From contig MU008162.1 of assembly GCA_010909165.1 (NCBI GenBank), forward strand, positions 930,001 to 994,000: a DNA stretch of 64,000 bases. Reading direction: 5' to 3'. The stretch comes from Anthoceros angustus. Lineage: Eukaryota; Streptophyta; Anthocerotopsida; Anthocerotales; Anthocerotaceae. Shown in pieces: positions 34,181-45,081 of this stretch. How positions within the stretch are numbered: position 1 is the first letter of the stretch; each line of letters starts with the position of its first letter. The translations under genes were made by a program, and so were the position numbers. The notes beneath the pieces were generated by a model. That model made no database searches and had not been told where the DNA came from. It saw only the letters and a list, made by a program, of their open reading frames with translations.

Positions 34181-34619
34181 TGTGGCTGCTTGACGGAGCC
34201 ACCTTATGCCCTCCTTTCAAGCCAACACCATGAATTCAATCCCACAATGTGCATGCTGGACTCTGTCGGGATGCCAAACACCCAATTAAGAATCCCCAAA
34301 CAGTACTCGTTTGGGGTTTCCGTGGAAGGTCCAGACTCAACTTTGTCTCCAGAGCGCAACTTGCAAACCTAACATAGCGGGGATAAGGACTCTGTGCCTG
34401 TATCAGCACTGTTCCCCTTCGGACAGAGGTTGCTGATGCATGCCCGGCCTAAAATTGTGTCCGTCCCGACAAGTTGAATGGAAAATTAGGTCTGTGTGCA
34501 GTCGGTGATGTACAAGGGGAGATGGTGGATTATTAGGATAGAAAGAGAGAGGGGAGAGGTTGGGGGCATGGAACACCATGCCATGGAGGTGGCGGGTGGT
34601 ACGTCCGGCCACCTGATCT

Positions 34620-34795
34620 TGAGCTTCAGCCTCTCTCCATGGGCCTTCTACTCATTTCATGCTCTCGTGTTGTTTTTTCTTCCTGCCTTTTATGCGGAGT
34701 GCTCCTTGTCTATGTAATTTTTTATTTAAATAATTATTTCTATGATAATTTTAATAGTTTAGTAAGTATGAATAGATTATCTTAATAACGCCTCT
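34620..34795 (+). repeat. LTR-like repeat piece, related to 49600-49810
   Basis: This and 49600-49810 share a diverged order: CTCAT-CTC-TGTGT, then GGAGTGCTCC(TT/TCT)GTCTATGTA, an AT-rich stretch, and TTTAATCATTATGGATAGATTAT or its variant. It is likely an old dispersed repeat. Confidence 0.5.
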
Positions 34796-36540
34796 CACTA
34801 TGTAGCCAGTAAGGAAGCGGCAAGTGCTGGCTTCCCAGCGATCTAAGACCTCGCCAATTCACTCCACGGAGAGACTTGCACAACTCTCAGTGCTTTCAAC
34901 CTCATGACACAGCACTAGGAAGACCGTCGTCACTGAGGACTTACAAACCACCTCCTCCTCGGAGAGACTTGCACAACTCTCAGTGCTTTCAACCTCATGA
35001 CACAGCACTAGGAAGACCGTCGTCACTGAGGACTTACAAACCACCTCCTCCTCAGAGGTGCTGCTCTTTTTCCTAGAATACACACTTAAGTCTGGCTATC
35101 TACGCCCAACTGGCTATACTGCCTTTGACTCAATGACAAGCTCACTAACTAGGCTCTCCGTAGCTCTCTCAACACAAGGCTTGCAGCGCACATTGAATTG
35201 AATGTTCCGCCCTCAAAGCCCTTGCTTTCGCCTTTATATATCCTGGATTGCTTGAACTAGGCAACTACTAACTTAAGAGATTCTTGCAAACCACTCATCA
35301 AGAGTCCTTTCTACGCAGTCTAATTAGTGTCTGCAGCAATTCCTCTATAGTAGGAGATTGCATGAACCATGCAACACATGCGTCTTCTTAACATGGCAGC
35401 TACTAATTAGTTTTTTATCTCTTTTAACTTTTCACTTTTCTATCTTGTTTTACAAGTATTGTTACTTTCTGCCTCTCTAGGAAGATGTCATTGTCCTCAA
35501 TGACCTCCAGTGTAACGTGAGATCATCCATGATCCTTGTTGCACAATTTTCAAGTAAAACCCAGACATGATAACACTGCATAACCATGAAGCCTTACTAG
35601 ATACTCTGGTACATAGCCACGAATAGCAAGCACTTCTCTCTCTGCCAGGAATTCAACTATCTCTCACGGTCCATGAGTTTTGTGTTGAACCAGGATGACA
35701 TAATCCTTCCTATTCATATCTTCATTCTCTTTCGAAATGACAATTGGTTTCAGCAAAGAGACATGAGACACATTATGAGAGAAAAACCAATCAGGCAGTT
35801 GTAGTTTGTAAGCCACATTTCCAATGCACTTCAGAACTATGGAAGGTCCTCCATACTTAGGCCTTTGAGGTCAACCTTTGTGGCAGTGGAAAATTCTTCA
35901 ATTTTACCCACATCTAGTCACCTACTTGAAACTCTGCCTCTTTCTTGTGCCTATCCACAAACTTCTTTTGCCTTTCTTAAGCTTTGGCCAAAATCTTCTT
36001 GGCAACTTCATGCCTAGCCTTCAATTGCTCAATAAACTCACGTGATTCTCTTATTGTTGTCTTAAACACTTCAGCATTTAACATGGACACTACGTTCATT
36101 GCTTCATTACCTGTCATCTGAAAAAGTGTGTAGCTTATGGAGCTATGTACAGTATTATTGTAACAGAACTCTGCATTCTCAAGATAATCACTCTAGTCTC
36201 GCTAGTCTATCTGTATATAGTGTCATAAGTATTCTCCTTGGATTCATCCCGTTACTTGGGATCCTCAAATTCGGCCACTTCTGTGATCCTGAGTCTTCGA
36301 GGCTGTAGATCTTCTTCTACTACATTGAGAGTCTGTTCACCATTCGGGCATTTATTTGCATATTATCTTGGCTCTCCACAAGAGTAGCAGACTCCTTTCC
36401 GAGAACCCATTGTGAATGTTCTCTGAGCTCTAAGCCTCTGTGCGGTCCTTGATTTCTTCCGCGGAATTTCCTCTTGGATTGCCTCTTGCAACTCCATTTC
36501 CGCTAGTGTCCTTGGCAGCTTAATGCTTGGCATCAAGAGA
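34796..36540 (-). mobile_element. Remnant of a second Ty3/gypsy element
   Basis: Minus-strand translation of about 36200-35480 gives the distal integrase and the segment after it: AEFCYNNTVHSS, EFIEQLKARHEVAKKILAKA, RQKKFVDRHKKEAEFQVGD, then VAYKLQLPDWFFSHNVSHVS. Next to it, without RT in between, 36540-36240 reads like gag/protease pieces. The middle of pol is therefore deleted. Below 35480 lies a probable LTR part, with TATATAAAGG on the minus strand at about 35232-35243. A 92-bp tandem duplication (34867-35052) lies in it. It is unrelated in sequence to the 18.9 kb element. Confidence 0.7.
34867..35052. repeat. 92-bp tandem duplication
   Basis: Two nearly identical units run from GGAGAGACTTGCACAACTCTC to ACAAACCACCTCCTCCTC. 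Both strands show open frames across the repeat only because the unit has no stop. Confidence 0.9.
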
Positions 36541-36639
36541 AGAGAGTATAGGGTAACTCACGTCACCCACCACGGAATGATATGCTCCTGCACTTAGCTA
36601 TGGCTACAAACTCAAGCATCGATCCACCTGCAGCGATAG

Positions 36640-36720
36640 ATTAAACGAAATAGCTAAAGAGATGGGCAGGCTCTTGTTTTTGGCTATGGCACCGAGTCTG
36701 GAATTGATTGAGGAAGCAAG
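36640..36720 (-). pseudogene. Short GDSL-esterase fragment
   Basis: The plus-strand stretch GGCAGGCTCTTGTTTTTGGC through ATGGCACCG parallels the GDSL segment at 40505-40545 (GGCAGGGTCTCGTTTCTGG). Read on the minus strand it gives GAIAKNKSLPISL against GATTRNETLPLSM there. It is too short and diverged to be a gene. Confidence 0.35.
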
Positions 36721-37717
36721 GATTCAAAGTGAGAGGATGAGTAGAAGCAGCATTGAGATTGAACCAGAAAGGAGTATGTTGATGAATGATGTGTTTGTGG
36801 TATATCATGTAAAGTTTACGATGTTGAGCTTCAGTGACGATGTGCACGTATTTCCCATGTGGATGTGTTGTTGTCCTATGGTCTACTAGGTCTATAGGGG
36901 TGGTGTTCGAGGTGGTAGTTGAGTCTGCGACGATAGTTGCATTAGAAGGTCATGGTTAGGTAAGGTAGCGACTCAACTACTACCTCAAACAAATGAAAGG
37001 TACCTTTTTAGCACGAAACCATTCCCTATTGATCGGATCCCAACCTATAATAAAAATAGGGTAATTGTGTGCACTAGTGTGTCCCTAGACACTTAAAGGA
37101 GTTCCACACTTCTCCATTCAATATGGATGTGGCATATCTCTTTTATTTGGCATCTTGCAAGGGCTACCGGCCCAAGGAGCTATTGCTGCAGCACCATCGC
37201 ACTATTTTGCTTTCTTTCCTGTATTTATCATACACCCAAATTAGAGTTGGGGTGTGATGGCCCCACCTCAGCCATTATTTCAAAAAACCCTTGGTTGGAG
37301 GGTCATGGCAGACTTGAATTTTTTTCTTTTCTCGATCAGGCTCATGAGGCCTGCCTGACTGGCTTAATCAAGCCCAATTAGGATACGATGGAAAATAGTA
37401 TTTGTCCAATTTATGTTTATCAATCAAAATTGGAGTAGGATAAAATATTTTTGTAAACTTTATAGATGGACCTGTAAAATTAATATCAGTATCTACTTAT
37501 TCAAGAATGACGACTAGATTAGAAATATTTTTTATATAAAATTGAGGGGATTTATTTGACTTTTCCCTCAATTCATTGAGTGTTCAGCCTTTTCTCTTTA
37601 AACTTGTCAAGAGAGGGTCTTACATGACAAGTACAGATGTGATGATTATTATTCACTAGCGAGGGCTGAGGGTTGATCATCATACTTCACCAAATCTATG
37701 TTTTTGTATCATTGAGA
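36721..37717. other. Intergenic stretch without recognised genes
   Basis: Moderately AT-rich DNA. Short open frames show no known domain. The last 300 bases lead into the plus-strand GDSL copy and contain no clear TATA box in the expected place. Confidence 0.3.
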
Positions 37718-38971
37718 ATGAGTACAAGGATGAATTACCTCATCATAACATTGATATTGTTTCAATTGTTAGAATATGTAGTCGCAAGTAAAGATAATGT
37801 GAAGATAAGGATGATAATATTTGGAGATTCAATTGTAGATGTCGGTAATAACAATTATAGGCAAACATCCGATATTGCTAGAGCAAATTTTCGACCTTAT
37901 GGTATTGATTTTATTGGTCACAGGGCTACCGGAAGGCATTCTAATGGAAAACTTCTTGTCGACATGTTGGCCAGTAAAGCAAACCTCACTCATTATCCAT
38001 TGCCTTACCTTCATGCAAGTGACAAAGCATATACATGTGTCCGGAGTTAATTTTGGATCGCAAGTTCGGCTTGATAATACTGAAATGATGGCAACGTGAT
38101 TCCGTTGTCAGAACAGTTTTTGTTGTTCAGTGAAGATATGTTGACTTCATTAAAAAAATCAATTGGATCTAAGAAGGCTATTGTTCATGTTAAGAAAAGT
38201 TTATTTCATATCTCAGTGGGAACAAATGACATTGCAGAACATGTTATGGCTGGCAATAAGTTAACTATTGATTTCCGGCACAAGCTACTTGGGAAGTATA
38301 CTCGCTTCCTTCAAGATTTATATGGTCTGGGTGCTCGATTTTTTTCCATAACTGACATTCCGGCACTTGGTTGTACACCTTATATGAGGGCAAAATTCAA
38401 ACCAAAAAATAATTCAGGTTGCGTTTATTCTATGAACAAATGGGTGCACGGCTTCAACAAGCAACTCCGAATTGAGCTTGACCAGTTTCAATCTGATTTT
38501 CCAGAGGCAAGAATTCACATTGTACCAATGTTCTATGTGACAAATCATATATCTCATAATTTTATTAAACATGGATTTAAGAAGAATGAAGCTTGTTGCG
38601 GAGCAGGATTATATAATGGTGAGCATCGATGCAATGCTGCTTCAAACATTTGCAAAAATGCACGTGATTATGTTTGGTTTGATGCATTCCATCCAAGCCA
38701 ACATGCAAACAGGTGGGTTTTAAGTGCAATGTCGAAGTGTGTTTATCCTTCGAAACCGAAATCATCAATATTATCAACAATTGAAGAATTGATTGATCTC
38801 ATATTCGATTTTATACGAAATATAGATAATATAATTTATGGGGGCACATCTCCAACCTCTTATGACCCTGAAGGTGACTCGGCTCCTGCAAATGTGCCTG
38901 ATTATGAAGATGGCACACTTCTTCCGCCAGATCCTTATAATGATGGTCCTGCTGTATCATATGGGCCTTGA
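37718..38971 (+). pseudogene. AT-rich, intronless GDSL esterase/lipase copy with two compensating frameshifts
   Basis: The start ATG at 37718 is followed by a signal peptide (NYLIITLILFQLLEYVVAS). Block I is IIFGDSIVDVGNNN (nucleophile Ser) and the next conserved segment is ARANFRPYGIDF. At about 38030 the frame moves by one base; SGVNFGSQVRLDNTEMM is read in the second frame. Near 38094 it returns to the first frame with VIPLSEQFLLFSEDM. Block III is SVGTNDI and block V is WFDAFHPSQHAN, so the catalytic Ser, Asn, Asp and His are present. The tail (SPTSYDPEGDSAPANVPDY and onward) is an acidic, Pro-rich extension. Plant GDSL genes usually have several introns; this one has none. It is much more AT-rich than the other GDSL relics here. 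It may be a retrocopy or transferred DNA; the frameshifts may be real or sequence errors. Confidence 0.8.
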
Positions 38972-39691
38972 TCAACTGGCCAAATCAAATAAAAATCTAA
39001 AGACGAAGATTAAGTATGTCACTACATAGCTCAACTCTTTCCTTTTTTTCTTTCTTTCATGTTGTTCTTTGTATAATTATGTCAATAGCCTAGCTCACAC
39101 ATTGGAGTTCTACATTCTTCCTTCAAATTGCACCATAACCTTGTACAATTCAAATTTTTATCTTCACACACTTATGATATTGCACATCTATAATATACAT
39201 AAGTTATGTAAAGTATCGATTATTCTTGTAAGCTATTCTACCAACCTATGTATCTATAGTATCCGCTTATATATCTATCCTTATATACTACTTTTGTATC
39301 ATGCGTATATTATTAATCTGATTAGTGTTGTGTACCAAAAAAATCCACAAACGCACATATTGCCTGCCCAGCCGTTCCGTTACGTCACTCGTATTCCGTC
39401 CCGTTATATCTCTCACATGCTGTTTTGTTATATTTCTCACATAACGTTTTGTTATATCTCTCGCATGCCATTTTGTTTTATCTCTCGCATTACGTTCCGT
39501 CTCGTTCCATTGTACCTAGCTTTGTTATGTCTCTCGCGTCCTTCCATTTCGTTCCATTCTGCCCCGCTGAGCAGCTTCACATCGCCCCTTGTCGGTGAAA
39601 GTATCCCATTCACATTGCCTCTCACGATAAGCTTCACACTGGCCCCGGTTGTCGGTGAAAGTATCCCGGTTGTCGGTGAAAGTAACCTTCA
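38972..39691. repeat. AT-rich 3' flank with short tandem repeats
   Basis: From 39395 to 39500 a unit near 28 bp (GTTTTGTTATATCTCTCGCATGCC) occurs about four times with changes. From 39590 to 39690 the block GTCGGTGAAAGTA occurs three times. No gene is seen. Confidence 0.6.
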
Positions 39692-39925
39692 TTTATAAGA
39701 ACGTGATTATTAAGCATCTTGTGCTTGGATCGATACTTAGATGGGGTGCCTAGGGGAAATAAGCATCTTTGCGCCTGGATCGATACTTAGATGGGGTGCC
39801 TAAGGGAAATGGATGCCCTTGGTGAAAGTAGCTTAGGCATACCATGGTACAAGTTGTTAAGTACCAAGTCCCATGACGGAAGTCTTCAGTGGACTTAAAT
39901 AAAATTCTTCTTCTTCTTCTTCTAC
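39692..39925 (+). mobile_element. 5'-truncated SINE copy with TTC tail
   Basis: From TTTATAAGAACG to the (TTC)n tail it matches 53418-53605: shared blocks include ATACTTAGATGGGGTGCCTA, ACCATGGTACAAGTTGTTAA and GTGGACTTAAATAAAATTC. The tRNA-like head is absent. A 50-bp piece (AAGCATCTT through GGGGTGCCTA) is duplicated in tandem within it. Confidence 0.8.
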
Positions 39926-39949
39926 TGTGATACACTTCCATGGCGTGAA

Positions 39950-40790
39950 CCAAGTGACGCTGCTTCCAGCCTTTCAATGCCCAGACTGATAGATCGAAGA
40001 GCTTGGCGATGTTCGGCCCTGCAACACTCGTGTTCAACTTGCGCAGCTTGTCCGCCGTCCGCAATCACTGTCTGAAGGTGTGTGTGCTTACGGATCTGTA
40101 GGTGTCACTTCGAATCCACGTGAAATCCCGTAGGCTGCTGCGCTTCCTCTATGCTGTGCGAGAATTCCAAATTCTTTGAGCTTGCTGACATCGATGCAAT
40201 TCTCCAATCCGTCAGAGCTCTCTGTTCTTTCAACCTCTTGCAGCCAACAGCCAGCTAGTGGGATGCCGATGATAACCCTAGCTTTCAAAAGGATCCAGAC
40301 AGGGACTAGGAGAGCGGGGTTGGCCACCTGGTTGAGTTTCTTTTGCGAAACCAGAAGATGAATCATGAACGCAAAAACTGATACAAACGCTATAGTAACA
40401 AAAACGAGCCGCTATGCAGGCAAACTAGCCAGCGGCGCTACAACTCCAAGCATCACGTGGTTGAGTGCTTCTCGGACTCAACAAGAGATTTTCAGTTGCC
40501 CATGGAGAGAGGCAGGGTCTCGTTTCTGGTTGTGGCACCGGCCGCAGTGAAGCTGACTCCGTGGGTGAAGTTGGATCCGACTGCGCTGGCTTTGACGATG
40601 TCGAAATAGGGTTTTAGCAATGGGCACCCAAATGCCACGGCTGCGAGCTCGCACATTTACGACACGACACACACAATGAGACAAGGCAGCATTCAAAGTC
40701 TCTTCGATCAGAAGTTGAGCTTCTTCTATGCTGTCCGCCGTCCATCGCTGAATCTGCCTGTAGGGTAACCAGGACCAAACGTATCACTAC
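39950..40790 (-). pseudogene. GDSL-esterase fragments, copy A
   Basis: The minus strand reads PGYPTGRFSDGRRTA ending in a stop near 40735. Then, in another frame, it reads FGCPLLKPYFDIVKASAVGS and NFTHGVSFTAAGATTRNETL near 40630-40500, the classic second block of GDSL esterases. Lower down, 40366-39950 is a piece with no GDSL motif that is duplicated at 41590-41040. No nucleophile block is found. The remains cannot make an enzyme. Confidence 0.55.
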
Positions 40791-41039
40791 AAAAAAAATG
40801 ATTGTTGCTGGTAAGCAAAGGCTTCCAGGAAGTAAACCGCTCCCCTGTAGTGAGGGAGGCATTTCACGTTATGTGAGGTTGGGGATTTTCTGCCACCTGA
40901 CTGGCCGATCGTGGCAGGCTCTTAGGTCGGTGGATGTTGACAACAGACTGGGTCCCATGGCAACCGCCAAGGAGAAGTCAGGCCAGAATTCTCCTGCTGA
41001 TGAGCTTCACACCGGCCCCGGCTGCAGGTGAATGTAAGC

Positions 41040-41590
41040 TGCTTCTGGCTGCTACAGTCTACTTCCATGGGGTAAACCAAGTACTGCTGCTTCCAATGCC
41101 CAGCTGATAGATCGAAGGGCTCAGTGACGTTCAGCCTGACAGTACTGGTGGTCAACCTGAGTAGCATTGCATGACCGCCGTCCACAATCACAGTCTGAAG
41201 GTGAGTGTGAGACGAATGTCTGCACTAGTACTCCGCCTTTCGCACACACTAACGGATCTGTGGGTGTCATTTCGGATCCACGGTACGACATCCCGTAATC
41301 TGCTGAGCTTCTTCCCTGTGTTGTGCGAGATTCCATTTACTTTGAGCGTGCTGACAACGATGCAGTCCCCAGTCCATCAGAACCCCCTATGTTTCAACCT
41401 CTTCCAGCCCACAGCCAGCTGGTGGGATGCCCAGACTACTCCATCTTCAAAAAGGACCCAGACAGGGACCAGGAGAGCGGGGCTGCTGGCCACTGGTTGA
41501 GTCCGAGAAGGACTCAACCAGCCACCCTCTGCTGAGAGAGAGAACTCCTCTACCAAAGGCTTGAAAGTTTGTCCTGCCAGTGCCAACCCT
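41040..41590 (-). pseudogene. Duplicate of the unassigned segment at 39950-40366
   Basis: The minus-strand blocks NPALLVPVWILLKARVIIG (copy A) and PALLVPVWVLFEDGVVWAS (here) correspond. So do the two blocks that begin CACCTTCAGAC, TGTGATTG and GGACGGCGG. Both copies end with a CCATGGAAGT stretch. Neither keeps an open frame through the whole. The product is not recognised; because it adjoins GDSL pieces on the same strand, it may be another exon of the same gene type. Confidence 0.45.
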
Positions 41591-44325
41591 GAGGCTTGTC
41601 TGCCATGTTTCCTGTCCTCCCCGTCGGATTCAGCTTAGGCCCCTGTTTACCTATCACTCAGCCATGGAGAGCTTAACGTTAGTCTTCGAATGCTGCAGTC
41701 CCTCAAGTCCAGTCCTCGTAAGTAAACCAAGGGTCAGTGCTAACAGCTTTCGCTCTCGGTGCTCCATGTTGTGCGATCACGAAATGTGCGAGGGTCCCTC
41801 TTCACGTGAAGAGCAGTGGTGGCCCCATCCCATAGCCGTGGAAACTTTGGCCCACCAACTTCTGGCTCTCTACTTGCTCACCCTTCCCAAACAATTTGTT
41901 GCACTGTTCCCGATGCTGTGCCAGCAACGTCAACTGCAAATGTTTGTCTTGTTTCTCCTCACCTGGCTTCACAGAGCAACGTCATGTGGCGGTGGTGGGC
42001 TGGAAGCCTCGTGGACGTGGGTGCCCTGCCTTCCGCAGCACTCCATCGCTGAGGTGTCCGAATTGAGGTAGACAGCACAGGTCCCCAATACTTCCACTTT
42101 CACCCCCTGTAGATACGTCTACATACCTCCCCTTCCTCCTCCGACATCTCCAACTGCTGCAGTACTCTCCGCCGGGGCAGCATTCGGACAGCCCACGAAC
42201 CATGCTGTCCCTGCTTGCAACTCCCATCCTTGCGGCAAACCAAACCAACAAACAATCCCTAGTCCCGAACTGGGCGCACTAAACCTAAATCTGCTGCAAA
42301 TCACTCCCACCAAGCATAGTAGTGCTCTACTCCACAGCAACACTGAAACCACATCCGGTGGGGCCATACACGTAGATAGATACCCAACACCATCTCAAAA
42401 TCCAGGACCACAAAAGCAGAGCAGATCCACTGCCACTCCGCTGCCTGTCTGGCTCATAAATGTGAAAAGCTCCAGACTCCCAGATTATCTCACATTATTT
42501 TACATGGTGAGGAAAAGTGTTAAGAATTCTTCAAGAGACTCAAGGCATCAGTGCTGGAGCAGAGCATTCAGCGGCGTGTGACCAACATAAGCCGCCCTGT
42601 GAGGCCCCGAATCTTTGCCCTTGTCTCCATTCCAGAGGCAACTCAGCTGCTCATAGTAAACAAGTATTTGTTTGTGGCTCCAGATGGTATCCATGTGACC
42701 CCTCCAATACTCGAAGTTAGTGCCCCCCTACTCACATAGATATCCTCCCACCCTGGACACATACAAACTGCCCAGAAGCCATATCCTCCACTCACCAAAT
42801 TTTATTATATTCATGTTTGTACATGCATGTTGACCTACCCACCGACCATATGTATCAAATTTCCTGACTTACAGCTTTCCCATCCTTTCCCTTCCTTTCC
42901 ATTCCATTCCTTTCCTGGTAGCCTATACCTGTACACTCTGGGCTCCTCGGACGAACGTCGGCAGGCAAAAAGACCGCTTCCTTGCAAGATGGCCTCCTTC
43001 TTCAATTAAATTGGCAAAATCAATTTCTTCATTTCGTTCGATCCCAGCTTCAACAAGACTCTTTGGAATCTCGAGTAGGCCATGACCTGCAACACAATTC
43101 TTGTGGTGAACCTATCAAATTCCACCCAATTTGCATTGAAACTCCTTTGACGACAGAACTTGGACACACACCAAATCTGGAATTGAGAAACCCGCAATTA
43201 CTATTGGGATGCTGAGATACTGGGTTGCCCCAGTATCCATCATTTACTCGACTAAAAAATCTCAAAAAAGGACTCTTGCCGACCTAGACGGGACAGATTC
43301 TACTGTGCACGTGAATCGTTCGGACACGTCTCGATTGTCTCCGGCGAAGGATTTCGACCTGACGGCGAAACGCAGCAGGAAGCACGTGACGAGGCGAGGC
43401 GAGGCCAACCAGAGCACGGGTTCGAACCAGGGTGGCTGGAACAGTGAACAGGACTCGAAGGCTCAGGCCTAGGAAGGCGGCTGCCAATGGCAGCTCGCCA
43501 CTCCCGTGTCGGCGAATCCCAGTCACCGGGCGAAACTTACTTCGCTTATCCCGGGACGGGGCTGGGTTTGCGCTGATGTCTCCGACGCGGCAGCTTCATT
43601 AGCTCGACAGAGTGAAGTGAACGGTGGGGAGACTGAGACCGGTTTCGCCGGGGGTTTCGCCATGTGGAGCGACTGGCGAGCGCGGGGCGTAGGGGAAAGC
43701 AAGCGAGTCTCTGACACGCGACACCCAGGCCTGGCTTCAGTCGCTCTTCACGATCCGCACTGGATCTGCTGCAATTCTGCTGGCATGCGCTTGCGGAGCG
43801 GCCCCGGGCTCGGCGTCGGCGTGGAGGATGCGGAGCGTGGCGAAGGTGAACGCTGTTGCTCTACTCTGCTCTGCTGTAGAGGCTGTGGCTTGTTGCGGAG
43901 CGGAATTGAGCTTTCTCGTGTGCATTCGTCGGCGTGTTGGAGTCGGGATTGTTGGATCTGTTTTGTGCGATTGGAGGTTCCGGCGTGAGGCTTTGCTGCA
44001 ATTCGGATGCTGATCGGAGGTTTTGTCGCTTATCTGAGCAATTGTGCTTCGGCTTCGAGAAAATGCTTGTCTTCATCTGCGGGCTTTTTGTGTGATGCAA
44101 TGTGGAGTGCTTTGCTTTTGAAAGAATGGCACTCAGCTTGGCTGTTTGTGTTTCGTTGGCCACTCTGTCGTAGTGTTCGCCCGTCGCTTTCAGCTGAAGT
44201 GTTTGGTGCCACGCTTGATCATTTCTATCAGTGATTGCGCCTGTCGTGCTGCGTTCAGACCTACCTCCTGTCAGCTGATAGTTTGTGTGACTGCTGGTGT
44301 AAAGCTTGTGCGGGTCTGCGTCTTG
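41591..44325. other. Unassigned DNA and promoter side of the BRO1-domain gene
   Basis: From 41591 to 43250 no family is recognised. A frame at 42551-42739 (IFALVSIPEATQLLIVNKYLF) is open but unknown. From 43280 the DNA becomes GC-rich and contains the G-box CACGTG at 43384, as expected for a promoter and 5' UTR of the gene starting at 45082. Confidence 0.35.
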
Positions 44326-45076
44326 GTAAGTACTACTGTCCTTGGTTCGGACTCAGAAGCGCAAGTTGTTTCGAGTTCTGTGGCCTGGATTGCAAGCTGC
44401 GTCCTGGTGTTTTTCGCTCTGAATTGTTGAGGCTCTCTGTCCTGGTGCGACTCCAAGTTGAAGTTTTCTTTCTCGTGTGCTCGTCCATGAGAGTGTCATC
44501 ATACTTTTTCCCGATTTGGTTCTGGTTTGGGCTCTGTTCGGAGCGACTGATCTGCTATTTGTGAGTTTGCAAGATGTTTTGCTTGCATCTGGCGCTGAAC
44601 TTTGCACCTCGGAACTTCTCAGATGCTTAGGTGATCTGATCTGCTTGAGGTGGATGGAGAATTTCGTGCCGGGCCAAAGCTGGAAGTCGAACATTGTGAC
44701 CTAGGGTATTCGGCTTCCCATCTTTGAGTGAAATGCTTTGAATCTGTACAGAATGGAAGTCCTTTGTGACCACGTCCTGTCTGTGCGTATTGGTAGTATG
44801 AGTTCTCTTCAAATTTTCGCTAACTGTTGACTCTCCCATTTATTCGTTTCCAGAATTCTCGGTGGGAGGACTTGACTTGTGACTGAAACTCTCGAGTACC
44901 TTGATGGTGTACACAGTTTCTTGAGAGTAAGAGGAACCGCTAAATATGCCATGTAGAGAGAGCTTGGCTCTATTTTGTTAAATTTCAGGTGACCCTTTGC
45001 ACTGTTTTGAAAAGTTTTGGTCAAAGTGTCGTTCTTCTGGTGCAGTCTGTGACTCGGGATACTTTTGGCTGAACAG
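44326..45076 (+). other. Probable 5'-UTR intron of the BRO1-domain gene
   Basis: A strong donor TTG|GTAAGTAC at 44326 pairs with an acceptor GCTGAACAG at 45076, five bases before the start codon. No long protein-like frame is lost by removing it. The assignment is inference; a transcript read would settle it. Confidence 0.5.
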
Positions 45077-45081
45077 GGATT

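Noticed and set aside
40786-40850. CACTACAAAAAAAA with TGTAGTG 60 bases on, like a tiny CACTA element
   Set aside because: The ends share only seven bases, the spacer is very short and there is no 3-bp target duplication.
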